Assembly: GCA_905250025.1 (NCBI GenBank)
Contig: CAJNOJ010000039.1
Span: 62,001-126,000, forward strand
Origin: Adineta ricciae
Lineage: Eukaryota; Rotifera; Eurotatoria; Adinetida; Adinetidae
DNA length: 64,000 bases
Reading direction: 5' to 3'
The notes under the pieces are model-generated. The model saw only the letters and a list, made by a program, of their open reading frames with translations, was not told the DNA's origin and ran no database searches. Each line of letters begins with the position of its first letter. Within the stretch, counting starts at the first letter, position 1. The position numbers and the translations under genes are program-made. This document shows positions 1 to 11,725 of the stretch, piece after piece.

Positions 1-643
1 GCCGCCAAACCAATTTCACTCGGTTCACTTTGTTTGAATCCCGTCAATTGTTTTGTCAATCCATGTCAAGTATGTTCATAAAAATCGTTGACATTTATTT
101 GTTTTGTTATCTTCGAATTAAAAATCCTAGTTCTCCCAATGCTCTGCACATCCTGACGCTGTCTGCACGTAAGTTATTCAATAAACTGTATTCAACTTTT
201 CATTACTTCTTCGTTTCTAGTGCTAACTACTGTGGTGGTTGTAACGCTGTCTGGTCTGTTCGTGGTCGACGTGTTGATTGTACGTGTCAAAAATAAATCA
301 GATAAAGATAGTTAATTCATTAAATCTCGTTTTCATTCAGGCACAGAAGTTGACGCAGTCGAAGCAGTCGAAGCAAGTATGTAGGAGAACATTGTTCCAA
401 CGGAAATCTACACAGATGGAATTCTCTTAGGAAAATGTGTCATGGTTAACTGTTTTATGGACCCATGTGGTTTGGCTAAATGCCCAAATCATCCAGAAGC
501 AACATGCCGGTATGTTAACAGGAAATTTCTTTCTTTGTTGTGCTTATAACTATATTATGAAATGTTGCTTTAGTGCTGATTATTGCGGTGGATGTAATGC
601 ACGATTTTACAACGCTGCTGGACGACGTGTTCTATGCAATTAA
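1..643 (+). CDS. Small secreted-type cysteine-rich protein with two YCGGC domains (5' partial)
   Basis: The reading frame is open from base 1, so the 5' end lies outside the window. Exons that keep frame are 1-69, 131-168, 221-279, 341-376, 431-509 and 574-643 (TAA). Two copies of a domain of about 40 residues are encoded. Each has eight cysteines in the order C..NC..PC...C....C..YCGGC....C, with the shared core TxANYCGGCNA or RADYCGGCNA. An acidic linker (about EVDAVEAVEA) joins them. Both domains are interrupted at the same place, a phase-2 intron immediately before the A(N/D)YCGGC segment, which points to exon duplication. Domain 1 has one extra intron after its PCQ. A polyadenylation hexamer AATAAA lies at 686-691. 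The domain resembles small disulfide-rich extracellular modules, and I have seen similar ones in rotifer proteins, but I know no function. Its relative is at 5238-5571. Confidence 0.75.
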
Positions 644-728
644 ACTTTCTTTTTTTTTTCTTCAATTATTTACAAAACTGACGACAATAAAAGAAAGAAA
701 GAAAAGGAAAGGACTAAAATAAAAACTT

Positions 729-3461
729 TTAACACAGAGTACCATGAATACAAGACAAGGAGGTCGAACAAGAATCCGATGGATTGTCCAAGTTCATATA
801 AACATGATCGGATGTCGACGGAGGAATCGGATAAAAATAACTTTCAACTTCACGATCACATAAGAGATCATCTAACGAGTCCATTGTTTGCTGAGGGATA
901 GATGTTCGTTGGTGCGGATGAACGCTTTTCTGAGAGGAGACTTGATTAGGAACTTGAGAGATCATAAGAACTGCACCAACAGAGTGTCTTGGCCGTGGTT
1001 GCTGAGGTTGTTGTTGTTGGTTGAGAAGTGTCAATCCATAGGAATTATTCAATAAATCTTCATCGACGGATTTTGTTGGATTTGAATGAAAATAATATTT
1101 CTTGGCGACGACCTGTTTCGCTGATTGGAACGACATTTCGCTTTTGTTCGTTGATGAGAAAGGAGGAAATTGATAAACACCTTGTAAAGATTTATCTGCG
1201 TGTTTGAGTGATTGATTTTCTTTATTGGATTTATGTCTATCGACATCGATAGTTGATTGTCGCTGAGAAAAATCCATTGTACGTCGGCGGTTTGATTTTA
1301 AAGAACGTTTGTCAAATATTTGTTGTGCAGTTGGTGACGGTGTCATTCTCTCGGTCATTCCTTTCGCAAGAATCGATGAAGAAAAAGACGATGATGGCGA
1401 AAGTGATTTTTCAGCTTGATGTTCAACAATAGGTCGAGTAATACGTGCTACTAACGATGAACTTCGTCGTGGCGGTTTAATATTCGTTGGCGTTTGTCGC
1501 ATGACAGTAGAAATCACTGAAAAAAAAACATGAAAAGACACGTAATTCAAATGTACTTATTACTTTGAAAGAACTGTCACTTCGTTTTACTTTCGGGTCG
1601 TTTTCTTCGTTCTGAGTCCTATAGTTTATCGATATTTGCAGTATTTAAATAGGGTAAAATGGTAGGTACAGCAGTTGAGTACAAGTAAAGAATTTTGTAC
1701 ACAAATCTGTCACACACGTCGTATTGTATGACAACATGAGAGCATGAAGAGAGAGAGGGAGAAAGAGGAGAAGAAGAAGAAGAAAGATTGAAGTTATTAT
1801 GAAGTATTTGACTGTATCTAAGCAAACATTTTCTATTCTGTTGCTACAACACGTCTGAGTATTAAAAAAAAATATTAAATTAATATAGGAAAAGATGTAA
1901 ATATAAATATAGATATATATTTAATCGAGAAAAAATGCTTGTAGGACAGTCGTCCGATTAAAATGAAAGTATAATGTTTTGTCAAAAGAAAAAAAGAAAT
2001 CGATCTTTTCCTGTCTCAATATAATGCTGTCATATAGACTTTCAAAGTAAGAAAATAAAAACAAGAGAAAATTTCGTTGTTGTAGCTCACATTTTTCATT
2101 AATTGCGTATGTGTACCTTGTAGTCGGTAAAGCAATTCTTGTCAACTAGCATTGAAGTCTTTAGAGAGAGTCTGAAGTTGATGAATAACGTAGATATTTT
2201 TCGCTTTGCTTTATTTCTTCTGTTCTTTGGCTGAAACTCGTTTCTTCCTCGCTCTCTTAACATTCAGACAGGCAGCGAAGCAATACGAATGCGTATGTCA
2301 TATTGTACACCATGATCAACACTTCAGATATGAGTCAACGTCTTTTGCGTCGAATTCTAATCGTGTAGAGAAGCAAAAACGAACGAGATTTTGAGAGTAG
2401 CAGCGAAAGATCATATATCACAGTCAAGTATTTTCTTTGTCTGAGAGTAAATTTCATCAGGAGAAGAAAACAAAACATGAAATTCGATTTGTTTTACCTT
2501 TATTATCTGTGTATGTTGTTGACTGTTGATGATTGTCATGAATATACGGTAAATCTTGATGATCGAGTTCAGCCTGCGTTATTTTCGCTTGCTGATCGAG
2601 CCATGCTGATATTTTCTCATAAGTTGTCTTTGACTGTTGAATTGGTGAATCTTGATAATATGTAAATGGCAATGAGATTGTGTTACTTGCAACAAGCGAT
2701 GACGGAAGTACATCGTAGATGGTTGATTGTTGATGGTATTGACGGAGGATGTTCGTTGACGATATTTGTCGGGAATTCATCACTCTGACCCGTCGCGTAT
2801 GCTTGGATTTGGATGGGACGAGGAAGTTTTTTAATTTTGAGAAAAGATGATGAAAACCTGAAAAATAGTTTGGTTATTCTCTCGATTAAGCTTGTCAAAG
2901 CGGAAGAAAATAATACATATATATAAAGAGAGAGAGATTCTCTTTGCATTAAAAACAAAAAATCCTAACCAATGATTTGTTCTAACAACAAATTAGCTCA
3001 ATGGTTATACATAGATCTTGTCTTTCTGCTTTGCTAGATACTAGAATAATAGATGGATACAATCTTCGGCTGATAAGATAGATGATATATAAATATAAAA
3101 GAAATGTCAACAGCGCCAAGATCAACTGTCGGAATAGCAGCAATATAGATCGATTCCTGGTTTTGGCCACGTGTATTCTATTCTTTTTCTCTTTTCCCTT
3201 ATTAGACTTACCCTTTGATTTGCCATCGTATTGTTCTTGTTGTTGCTGATGTTGTTGTTTTGAAGCGATTGTTGGCGATAGTTTCTTCGACGATGCATTC
3301 CTTGTCGTTGACACTGAAGAGCCACCTGTCGAATAGCCGCTTGACGTTGTAATGGACGTCTCCGGTGACAATGTACCGAGAATCGAATGCTTTAGCATAT
3401 TTGTAATTTTTGGCGCTTGTAACATTGATCGATGTGTTCGACGACGTTCAGTAGATAACAT
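729..3461 (-). CDS. Long disordered Ser/Gln-rich protein, unrecognised
   Basis: Three exons join in frame: 3461-3212, 2857-2498 and 1516-729, giving about 465 residues. The donors (GTAAGT, GTAAAA) and acceptors (TTTTTCAG) are good, and both introns are phase 1. The second intron, about 980 bases, is long for this region. The product has low complexity: Ser/Thr/Gln-rich runs, a QQHQQQQEQ stretch near residue 75, a basic patch (KLKNFLVPSKSKHTRR) encoded at the start of exon 2, and a Gln/Pro-rich segment near residue 385. No globular domain, signal peptide or membrane segment is evident. Near the C-terminus the tyrosine motif HVYMNLDNP resembles an SH2-binding (Y-x-N) site, so a cytoplasmic scaffold is possible. 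I do not recognise a family. The apparent membrane-like tail just after exon 1 (about 3000-3150) is intron read-through. Confidence 0.6.
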
Positions 3462-5237
3462 GTTTAGATAATTCTACGTTTAATCGGATCTAGAAATAAA
3501 TACGAATGGAAAACATGCTTTATATCAATAAAACTTGATATTTTTAGATCAAATTAAAATAGAAAAACATCCGAACAGTCAGAAATTGAATAAATAATAG
3601 ACCATAGGAGGAGAAAAACACAGAAAATGAGGGCGTATGAGTATATTCTGTCACATTCAAAACTCGATGAATGATAATAATGAATTTACTCAGCTTGTCG
3701 TCATTTTCTCTCTCTCTCTCTCTCTCTCTCTCNTTTCAAATCAACATTTTTGATTTCGAAGAGTTAGAATCGTATTCATTATCCATGGTGCGTCCTATTA
3801 GTTGCCATTCTGTATTATGTAAGTTTCTTACATGGAAAGAATCGTCGGATGTGTGCACATGATTAGTTCTCTTATTCTTCAGTTTACTGAAAAAAAAAAC
3901 AAGATGAGAAGCATGTTCTCATTCTTCAGAGAACACAAAAAAACCTCGCCACTGCAAAGAAGTTTTTTCAAATGCAAATTATGCGACTGTGTTTGCGTGA
4001 ATTTCTTCTCTCTTCATCAAATTACTTTGAAAAATAACCACCAAGGTCACTTGTGTCACTCACTGCGAAAAAGAAACCAAACGAAGTCACGATGCTCTTT
4101 TTCCGTCATCATCTTGAGCAAGACATCTGAATGTCCTCGTTATAATTATTTGATATTAATATGTTATAATTGCCTCGGTATTAGTGAAGATATTTTTGTT
4201 TTACGACAGAAGCTCCGGTGCTTGTTTTTTTGCTTGATCATCTGCAACGAATTCATGTTACGATGTTAAAGAAAAGAAAAACGAGATTTGATTTACGAAA
4301 CAATTCATCACGGGGATCACTAGAGTGCGAGAAGGGTAAAGTATAGTATTGGTTTTTTAGGTTTAAGATGAAGCGAAGAGATCGATGCAATTCGATATCG
4401 TCTAGAAGATTTGAGTGTTTGCCAATGCACAGCAGTACAAGTTTTGTTGATGATTATTGATATCGAAGTTTTGACCGATGGAATTAAGTTAGATTAGATT
4501 ATGCATTATGATGATTATCGTGATCAAGATAACGAATGTCTTCTTTTGGTTTTTGCAAGAAACGCTTCAAATGAGAAAAATTTTTCGTTCAATTCACAAG
4601 TTAGAAAATCGAATTATGTAAGTGATTGAGAAAATGAGCGGTTTTAGACATGATCGCCTTTCATCCTTCTTCTAGAGACCGAGTTAGACAGATTGCTCAA
4701 TTAATTTGTCGAACATCATTGATCCAGTTTTGAGTCTAAGACATATTTCATAAACGTGTGTCAGTTCATTGTGTAAATTACATCTTGTTATCAAAAACCA
4801 ATTCGTTTATTTGATTAAACATCGTTTTGAAGCGTCAATTCAACTCACTGGTTGTTTCCTTTCCGTTCTTTGAGACTACTGTCTGACATCAGCTAAAATG
4901 CATTTGAGTCGAATAATTCAATGCTTGATGAATGATGACGTTTTTCTATCCAGTAGTCGAAGGAATAGATTGGACGACAATGAAGTTGCAAGACCAATGG
5001 CTTTACACAATCATCAATGCATCCAATGATCAACAGCAACAACGACAATTGACTTTTTTTCTTAATGTCTTTTGTTTGATATAAAAATAAATGTTTTTTT
5101 TTTCAAAACAAATTCATCCTCTTTTTTTTGCCATCAATGCATTATTACGGTTGCATCTGTTTGTAATGTGTCCATTTGTTGCTCACGTATATGTACAAAA
5201 GGAAAAAGAGTGTGATTTCACATTGAATTTTTTCAAT
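3462..5237. other. Non-coding interval upstream of the disordered-protein gene
   Basis: It holds a (TC)n tract ending in an N and several short open frames with no domain, signal peptide or paired splice signals. No convincing gene is seen. The A/T-rich stretch before 5238 would be the promoter side of the small cysteine-rich gene. Confidence 0.5.
3707..3733. repeat. (TC)n microsatellite ending in an unresolved base
   Basis: An uninterrupted run of TC dinucleotides is followed by a single N at 3733. This fits an assembly uncertainty in a simple repeat. Confidence 0.9.
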
Positions 5238-5571
5238 ATGGCTCGACGATTCTACGTTTTCTCCGTCATTGTTTTGTGTCAAGCCTCCCGTAAGATTCAG
5301 TTGAAAGAAAAGAAAAAAAAGCTGAAATCGAAAGGTATTCTGTCTGGCGTATTTGTTCTTAGTCGAACAACAACATGTGCAAATCCTGTCAATTGTTTGA
5401 TTGATCCATGCCAAGGTGCAACACGCAGAAACTATACGAATGCTGTGTGTCGGTAAACATCGCCGAAGTTTCAATGTCAACATTGAGTATTTCGTCGTGT
5501 TTAGCGCAAATTACTGTGGGGGATGCAATCGAAATTTCTACGTTGGCTGCAAAAAGGTCGACTGTGGATAA
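5238..5571 (+). CDS. Secreted single-domain YCGGC cysteine-rich peptide
   Basis: The start ATG at 5238 opens a hydrophobic leader (MARRFYVFSVIVLCQAS) that looks like a signal peptide. Likely exons are 5238-5289, 5335-5452 and 5505-5571 (TAA). The first intron (5290-5334, GTAAG...AAG) is 45 bases with no stop, so it could be retained without breaking frame. The mature part carries one domain of the family seen at 1-643: TCANPVNC, DPCQ, NAVC, then RANYCGGC and a final VDC. The phase-2 intron before ANYCGGC is at the same position as in both domains of the other gene. The fourth family cysteine is absent (PCQGATRRNY), but a new cysteine appears later (YVGCKKVDC), so the total remains eight and the disulfide pattern may be rewired. 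It is probably an extracellular peptide; the function is unknown. Confidence 0.7.
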
Positions 5572-6434
5572 GAATCAATTTTCATATGATCTATGGATAT
5601 CTTTATTCAAAATAAATTAAGAGGAAAAACAATGAATGTCATGAAAGAGAAGACTGGATTAAGATTGTAAGTTGTCGACATCTATTTACATTCAATGAAG
5701 TCTGATTTATGTCAGTGCATTATTTTTTAATTTGTTTGACAAGGAGCAAAAATAGAGTTGCTTTGTCATCATGCAAAATCACTTTTCTCACTTTTTTTTA
5801 AACAAAAGTCTTCAGGGAACGGTATATTTCGTTAAATCATGCTCCATTTCTATTCTCGCAATCGCTATTGATATATTTACAAACACTTCCAATCTTCAAT
5901 GACTTTCATGGTATGTCACAAACACAGCGTTTGAGAGTAACGTATTCATGAAGACATTATTTATCATTTGCAAATAAATTTCACCTGAATCAGAGGAAGT
6001 GACATCGAAATTCGTCTTAATGACAGAAAGTATCGCACGAGTTCTTTTTCTCAGGCTCGATCAAGATTTATCGTTCGTCATTTTCGTGTTTCGATTCTTA
6101 TTACATAAAAACGAGAGTCAGTAAAGCAGTGCATTGATTAAAGTCCATCGATAGTAGGTACGTACTGACGATCAACAAAATATTCACACAATGAGAACGT
6201 AGAAAGCAAGATATTGATTAGTACTATATAATATTCAAGAAATAAATACTACATTTACCTTTCGTTTTTTTTCTCCTTCTTCGTTTTCTATTTAGCTGTC
6301 GCTACTGTGTCTATAATAATCGATTGTATAATTCGCATTTCTCGTTGAGTTTCGTCCTTTACGAGTATTTACTATTACCATTTGAAAAGAAAACGTTACT
6401 ACCAATCGATAGCTGCGTATACAGGTGAATTAAC
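5572..6434. other. Non-coding interval before NAD kinase
   Basis: No open frame with splice support is visible. The sequence GTATACAG followed by GTGAATTAACATG just upstream of 6435 could be a 5'-UTR or trans-splice acceptor for NAD kinase, but this is weak. Confidence 0.4.
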
Positions 6435-8236
6435 ATGAATCGAAATGATGCAAATCACGTGTCGAAAAGTTTATCATTACAACAACGGCGAACACAGAGC
6501 GTCGATGAATATTCATTGAAACGAGTGGATGGTGAAGTTTTTGGAGAAAATGGTCAACAAATAAATAAAGGGATATCAGATGGTTCTTGTGATCTAATAG
6601 AAGAATGTAGTGATATTTATGGATGTAATGTACCCACAAGAAATGCCGGTAAATTACCACCAGGAGTGCGCAGGTAGAAAATTTTGATTTTATAGTTTGA
6701 GAAGGATACAGATGATGGTATTCTAGTCGAGCTTTTAGACGATCACGATCCTGTTTTGCGCCTTCACCACATTGTAGTTTTGGACCAAAAGCTACATTGA
6801 AAAAAATACAAAATAACAACCAGCTGATGTAGGTGCATTCTATGTCTATTTCTGCATAATTATATCATTCGATATCAATAGTGTTATTCAGGACCCGTCC
6901 TCTCAACGGCTTCATTGGCTCAGTCCGCCAAAATACGTTCTTATAATTCGTAAGCCGGGTCAATCGACAGTGCCAGAATTTCGTGCACTTGTACTCAATC
7001 TCCTAAAAGTAACGCATATTTCACGAAAATAATTCTCGAAAGTAGATGAACTGTTCTGATTTTCAGCGTGATCTGACAGTTTACATAGACTCATCCGACG
7101 AGACATATTTATCTTTTGATAAGAATGTAATTGACAAAGACAAAGTGACTGAACGATGCAAACTTTTCGATCAAGGTATTGATTTGTATTAACAATGAAT
7201 CGAAACTTTTCTTTCCCTTCAATCAAATTTAGAACACGACATATCACTCATCGATTTAGCGATTTGTTTGGGCGGTGATGGTACGTTGTTGCATGCTTCA
7301 AGTATATTTCAACAAACTTGTCCGCCGATTTTATCATTCTCATTGGGCTCATTGGGATTTTTGACCCCATTCGATTTTAAATATCACGATAAAATCCTAA
7401 ATGAAGTCTTATCCGGTAATGTGGCTCTTCTACTACGAACACGTTTAAGCTGTGTGATTCAAAAAGACACGTCCGATACATCCAAGGTTTCTTCAGATGA
7501 AAACGGTACAACGACAGAACGCAGTGATGATGGTAAAACTTATCTTGTTCTAAATGAAGTTGTCATTGATCGTGGACCTAATTCCTATCTGTCCAACTTG
7601 GATTTGTATATTAACGATAAATTTATAACCAAGGTTCAAGGTGATGGTGAGTTAGTTTGAAAAATAAGTCACGCTGAGAATCATCAAATTCTATCTAGGA
7701 TTGATTATTTCCACTCCCACGGGTTCCACAGCTTATGGAATGGCTGGTATGCTTTCATAATATTTTATAATATTGTCTAGAGGACCTGATTCTAGCTGGT
7801 GCTTCCATGGTTCATCCGAATGTTCCTGCAATGGTGATCTGTCCTATATGCCCACATTCTTTGTCTTTTCGACCGATTGTTGTACCAGCTGGCCTTGAAC
7901 TTGAAGTGAAGGTATCTGAAGATACTCGTTTAACTGCATGGCTTTCAGTCGATGGACGAAATCGACTTGAACTGGAACAACAAGATAGGTAAATCTCATC
8001 AATAATTATAGATAAGAAAACAAATGTGAATATTCCCGTTGATGTTTAGTGTCCGAATCACTACGAGTATTTATCCTATTCCATCCATAAGTCGGTTCGA
8101 TCAACTGGGAGATTGGTTCGAATCTTTGGCAGACATCCTCCATTGGAATCTACGAAAACCACAATCCAGCCTTGAAACTGATCAAGATTTGCAATTGGAA
8201 GATGGAGAAAGCAACGATTTTGCTCCGATATCGTGA
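6435..8236 (+). CDS. NADK: NAD kinase (ATP-dependent NAD+ 2'-phosphotransferase)
   Basis: Makes NADP+ from NAD+ and ATP in the cytosol. Eight exons: 6435-6673, 6727-6828, 6882-7008, 7067-7175, 7233-7646, 7699-7746, 7796-7988 and 8050-8236, giving 472 residues, close to the animal enzyme (about 446). Animal NADK landmarks appear in order: the segment CSFGPKA; IQDPSSQRLHW; the diphosphate-binding GGDG loop at residues 206-209 within CLGGDGTLLHASSIFQ; GSLGFLTPF; the NEVVIDRGPNSYLSN signature; STPTGSTAY; CPHSLSFRPIVVP; and a C-terminal DWFESLADILHWNLRKPQ. All introns are 48-59 bases. The first exon (about 80 residues) is polar and poorly conserved, as the N-terminus of animal NADK usually is. A polyadenylation signal AATAAA is at 8264-8269. 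It is convergent with the GPCR gene on the minus strand. All key residues I can recognise are present. Confidence 0.95.
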
Positions 8237-8433
8237 TTGGAACAGATTTCCAAGTCATTTGTGAATAAACCCGAGTATTTTCGTTTTTTAACTAACTAAG
8301 ATTTCATACATTAATTTTTCATTACGAAAAACAGAAAGCATCGAAAGCAAATTCTTTATTGAAAGTTCTACAACGACTCCAACCTTTCTATTCGATAACA
8401 ATGTTTAGATCTACCATATGTAATCGAGAGTTT

Positions 8434-9485
8434 TTATCGGATATGTATCATTGGTATGAACAATGTTCCAAACCAATGTACATATATAAATATCGATAAC
8501 TGTAACGAGCGCAAATCAAAGAGTGACGAGAAAACATACGGTAGATGAACAAGGAATAAAAGAAAAGTTATAAGAAACAATATGTAAGAATTCAACGGTT
8601 GTTTGAGACAATTTTTTGTTTTGATTGTCGGTGTATGAATTAATGAGCATGTTGAAAATTCATCAAATAAAAACAAGGCTTCATGTTGACTGATTTTATA
8701 TGGTAATGATGGCTGTACATAGAGAGACGAACATTTCTACAACAAATAGAATTCAATTAAATCAACTGATATTCATTTTCGAAAAAAATATTCACTATGT
8801 TATTTGCCGGCTGATCTAAATGGAAATTGAATACTGTTTTAACGAGATTGGTTAATTCAGTCATATCTTGATGATGTTCATAATTGTCATACAATGGTGT
8901 ATGCTCTTTTTCCTTTTTATTGTAATAGTATAATATTAGTGGCCAGCAGAGATGAATGCAACTTAATATCAAAGAAATGAGCAGTGGAAGACAGTACATA
9001 CTGAAATAAAGAATCGGGAGAATCCACCATGGAATATCTTGAGTTAATCTTCGATAGGGGAGATAATCTACTTGATGAAAAGGTGAACTTAACCATAATA
9101 ATGGCGAATAGGCAATGATTGGTGTTATCCAAATGAAACAAACGAATATTCGTTGAAATGAACGCGTTGTAATTAATAGAAGAAGTGAATATAACTGAAC
9201 GGTGTCAATAATATGAAATGTGAACGACCATAGACGCCAGATGAATGATTCTGTTGACCAAATTGAACGAAAATAAAAGAACGGAATTAACCAGATCGAT
9301 ACAATCAACGACGAACATGAATAATTAATCAGAATGGAACGGACGCGTCGTATTTGTTTCGTATGTTGATAAATAATCAAGTAAAGTATATGAGAAATAT
9401 TTATAATAAAGATTAATAAAAGAAGAAGAGTAGCTAGACAGAATTCAATCGAGATCGTTCGTATATCAAACATGTTATTTATCAA
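8434..9485 (-). CDS. Divergent rhodopsin-like seven-transmembrane receptor
   Basis: Two exons make a seven-helix protein of about 330 residues. Exon 1 (9485 to about 8796) gives an extracellular N-terminus and five hydrophobic helices: TM1 about residues 12-38, TM2 with INYSCSSLIVSIWLIPFF, TM3 ending LLLLITTRSF, TM4 FVCFIWITPIIAYSPLLWL, TM5 WWILPILYFSMYCLPLL. Exon 2 (8736-8434) supplies TM6 (SYILFLITFLLFLVHLPYVF) and TM7 (SIFIYVHWFGTLFIPMIHIR). The acceptor TTGTTGTAG before 8736 is clear. The donor is not: in-frame phase-0 candidates are at 8795, 8834 and 8843, and I chose 8795 because it gives a 59-base intron. The DRY motif after TM3 and the NPxxY motif in TM7 are not conserved, so the subfamily cannot be assigned. 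It resembles the lineage-expanded orphan peptide-type receptors common in invertebrates. Confidence 0.7.
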
Positions 9486-10441
9486 CTAAATTGACTTTGT
9501 ATTTCAAGACAGTAATGAACACATCTGTTCTTAATCGATATGATGCATGTTCAATGTGAGAGAGTTGACCTGTACAATGGTATAGCTTACTCAGTTAACC
9601 TTTTCTTCTTTGTGTAGATATGCATATGTATGTGCGTGTGTGTGTGTGTGACAGAAACAATAATACATTGAAGATAAGATAATCATATCATTATGTTATG
9701 AAACATTGATGAGAAAGAAGTCTATTGAATGATTTGAAAAATAAACTGATTACAATGGTATCTGTGATTGTTTATATTATCAACTAGACTGACTCGCGTT
9801 TGTTTTTTTTCTTGTGTGTATGTGTGAGTAAATTTCTTATCATTGAGAATGAAGATAGATCATCGATCTTTTGTATATATCTCTTTTCATTTTCTTAAAA
9901 TTGATTGCATTTCGTTTGTTTAGTGAGAGAGAGGAAGACGGAATACGAACTGATCCGATGAGTGATGTAATTCTCATACGTTGATGAAAGGTCATTCGAA
10001 ACGAGAGATTATTACCTCAAACCCCTTATCTCAATCAGAACTCATTTTTCAGGGTTGAATGATGATAACTCGAAATGAAACTGTACATCAACCATGCATG
10101 TATAAACAAACCATGTTTCTTTTAAACAATCATCATCTAGGAAAAGTAATGATGATGTTTATTTGATTATATCAAATGAATAAAGTCCAACACACGTAAT
10201 TGGTGTGTCTGTAATGTTCGCCGCATCGATGACGACAATGGTGACTAGAAGAGAGAGAGAGAGGAGAAACTTGTGCATCATCACCATGAAATAAGCAGTC
10301 AAATGTCTATCTAATATCGACTTGAAAAAGATAAAATGCTGAGTTAGAGATGCAATGTCATACGGTGAGAGTATCTTCAGGTAAGCGAAAGAAAACAGCG
10401 TATGGTTATTATCACTTTTTTTTTCGATGACATTGCGAAGA
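9486..10441. other. Intergenic interval with (TG)n microsatellite and one weak small ORF
   Basis: A (TG)n tract lies at about 9634-9650. Apart from the doubtful small ORF at 10159-10287 nothing coding is supported. Confidence 0.5.
10159..10287 (-). CDS. Possible 42-residue secreted peptide (weak)
   Basis: A short frame starting MVMMHKFLLSLSLLVTIVVI would give a signal peptide and a tail of about 20 residues with one cysteine, ending at an AATAAA-containing stop region. The hydrophobic stretch is largely encoded by a (CT)n run ending TTCTAG, which is also a perfect splice acceptor, so the same bases could equally be an intron end. There is no homology I recognise. Confidence 0.15.
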   Translation of the reverse strand: MVMMHKFLLSLSLLVTIVVIDAANITDTPITCVGLYSFDIIK

Positions 10442-10451
10442 TAGTGAAATG

Positions 10452-10459
10452 TATATAAA
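10452..10459 (+). promoter_or_regulatory. TATA box of the glutathione S-transferase gene
   Basis: TATATAAA lies 54 bases before the GST start codon. This leaves room for a start site about 25-30 bases downstream in the CTCTTCATTTCATTG area and a short 5' leader. Confidence 0.5.
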
Positions 10460-10512
10460 AAGGTAAACACACTCTTCATTTCATTGTTTCTCGTCGACAA
10501 CAAAAAACGAAC

Positions 10513-11145
10513 ATGAGCAGTGGTGATCTTAAATTATACTATTTCAATTTGGCAGCTCGTGGTGAATTAACCCGACTCATCTTAGCAGCTGCTGGTCGAT
10601 CGTACGATGATATTCGTTACAGTTTTGAACAATGGCCAGAATACAAACCAAAAATGATCTTAGGTCAATGCCCAGTTCTCGAACTTGCCGATGGCACCCA
10701 AATTCCTCAATCATTGTCCATTGCTCGTTACGTTGCCCGCGAAGCAAACATGGCCGGCGCCGACAATCTTGAATCAGCAAAAGTCGACGCTGTTGTTGAA
10801 ACACAACGCGACATCAACGAAATTTTCTACTCGAAAGTCTTCTTCGAAAAAGATGAAACTAAAAAAGCCGAACAATTGAAAACCTTTCTCGAAGAGACAC
10901 TTGTCAAACATGTCGAAAACTTAGGTAAATTGAAGAAAGCTTACAGCAAAGACGAACGATATTTCGTCGGCAATCAATTATCATGGGCCGACTTATTTGT
11001 CTATCAATCAATTCAATCTTTAGTTCAAGCTCTCCCAGAAGTCAAAGGAAAATTTGGTGATCAATTCAAACCATTGATCGATGCAGTTCATGCAAACGAA
11101 AATTTGAAAAAATATTTAGATTCACGACCAAAAACTGACTTTTAA
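10513..11145 (+). CDS. Sigma-class glutathione S-transferase
   Basis: A single uninterrupted frame of 210 residues, the normal length for cytosolic GSTs. It conjugates glutathione to electrophiles; some sigma members act as prostaglandin D synthases. The thioredoxin-like N-terminal domain begins LKLYYFNLAARGELTRL, with the catalytic tyrosine expected at Tyr10 of the YFN motif. GQCPVLELADGTQIPQSLSI supplies the cis-proline and the glutathione-binding Gln-Ser pair. The helical C-terminal domain (about residues 85-210) contains the usual WADLFVYQ segment. A TATA box at 10452 and an AATAAA at 11181-11186 bracket a compact transcription unit. Codon use in this gene is rich in C-ending codons compared with its neighbours, which suggests high expression. 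The absence of introns is unusual here but common for GSTs in some lineages. Confidence 0.93.
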   Translation: MSSGDLKLYYFNLAARGELTRLILAAAGRSYDDIRYSFEQWPEYKPKMILGQCPVLELADGTQIPQSLSIARYVAREANMAGADNLESAKVDAVVETQRDINEIFYSKVFFEKDETKKAEQLKTFLEETLVKHVENLGKLKKAYSKDERYFVGNQLSWADLFVYQSIQSLVQALPEVKGKFGDQFKPLIDAVHANENLKKYLDSRPKTDF

Positions 11146-11725
11146 AAGCAAACCGCTAGTTTAGGCTTTTCTTTATATGAAATAAATGTTCTTACGGAAT
11201 CTAATGGTGCCTGTTTTTCGGGAGAACAAGATTGATTCAGGTTGGCAGTTTCTATAGTAAAGTAGAAGATAAGAGATAAGAAATCGATATGAATACATAC
11301 TGGAGTTGGTAGGAGAAGATCTTTTGATAAACGTTAAACTGCTGTTATCAGTAATCGATTGAGTTATCTGAAACGCGAAAACTGGTGTTGACTTTTCATG
11401 TCTTCGAGCAATTTCTAACAGACAGAAACCTTTCGTACAGATTGTCTCGAATTAAAAATAGTTTATAGATATATGAGATGTTGATAAAAACAAACTTTAT
11501 CAAAAGTGTCAGAGATCTCTATTAGCATAAACAAAAAACAAAGCTGTTTCATATTTACTCAAGGCCTTACTCCAGTTTCAGTAATTATTCTCAGTTTCTT
11601 TCTGATATTAATCAAAACATAGGTTTGTTCAGTATATTCTGTCTTCGTGGTAGTGTAAAAAAACGACTTAATCTATACCAAAGGGGCCCACTGATTCGGA
11701 GTTGGTATATGCAACATTGTTTTCA
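11146..11725. other. 3' UTR of GST and intergenic DNA
   Basis: The AATAAA at 11181-11186 should end the GST transcript. Nothing coding is seen beyond it. Confidence 0.6.

Noticed and set aside
2982..3205. Apparent membrane-spanning tail on the disordered protein
   Set aside because: It lies after a consensus donor (GTAAGT at 3211). Splicing there joins a downstream exon in frame, so the hydrophobic stretch is intron read-through.
3671..4269. Overlapping plus-strand frames after the (TC)n tract
   Set aside because: They start in simple repeat, show no domain and have no supporting splice sites.
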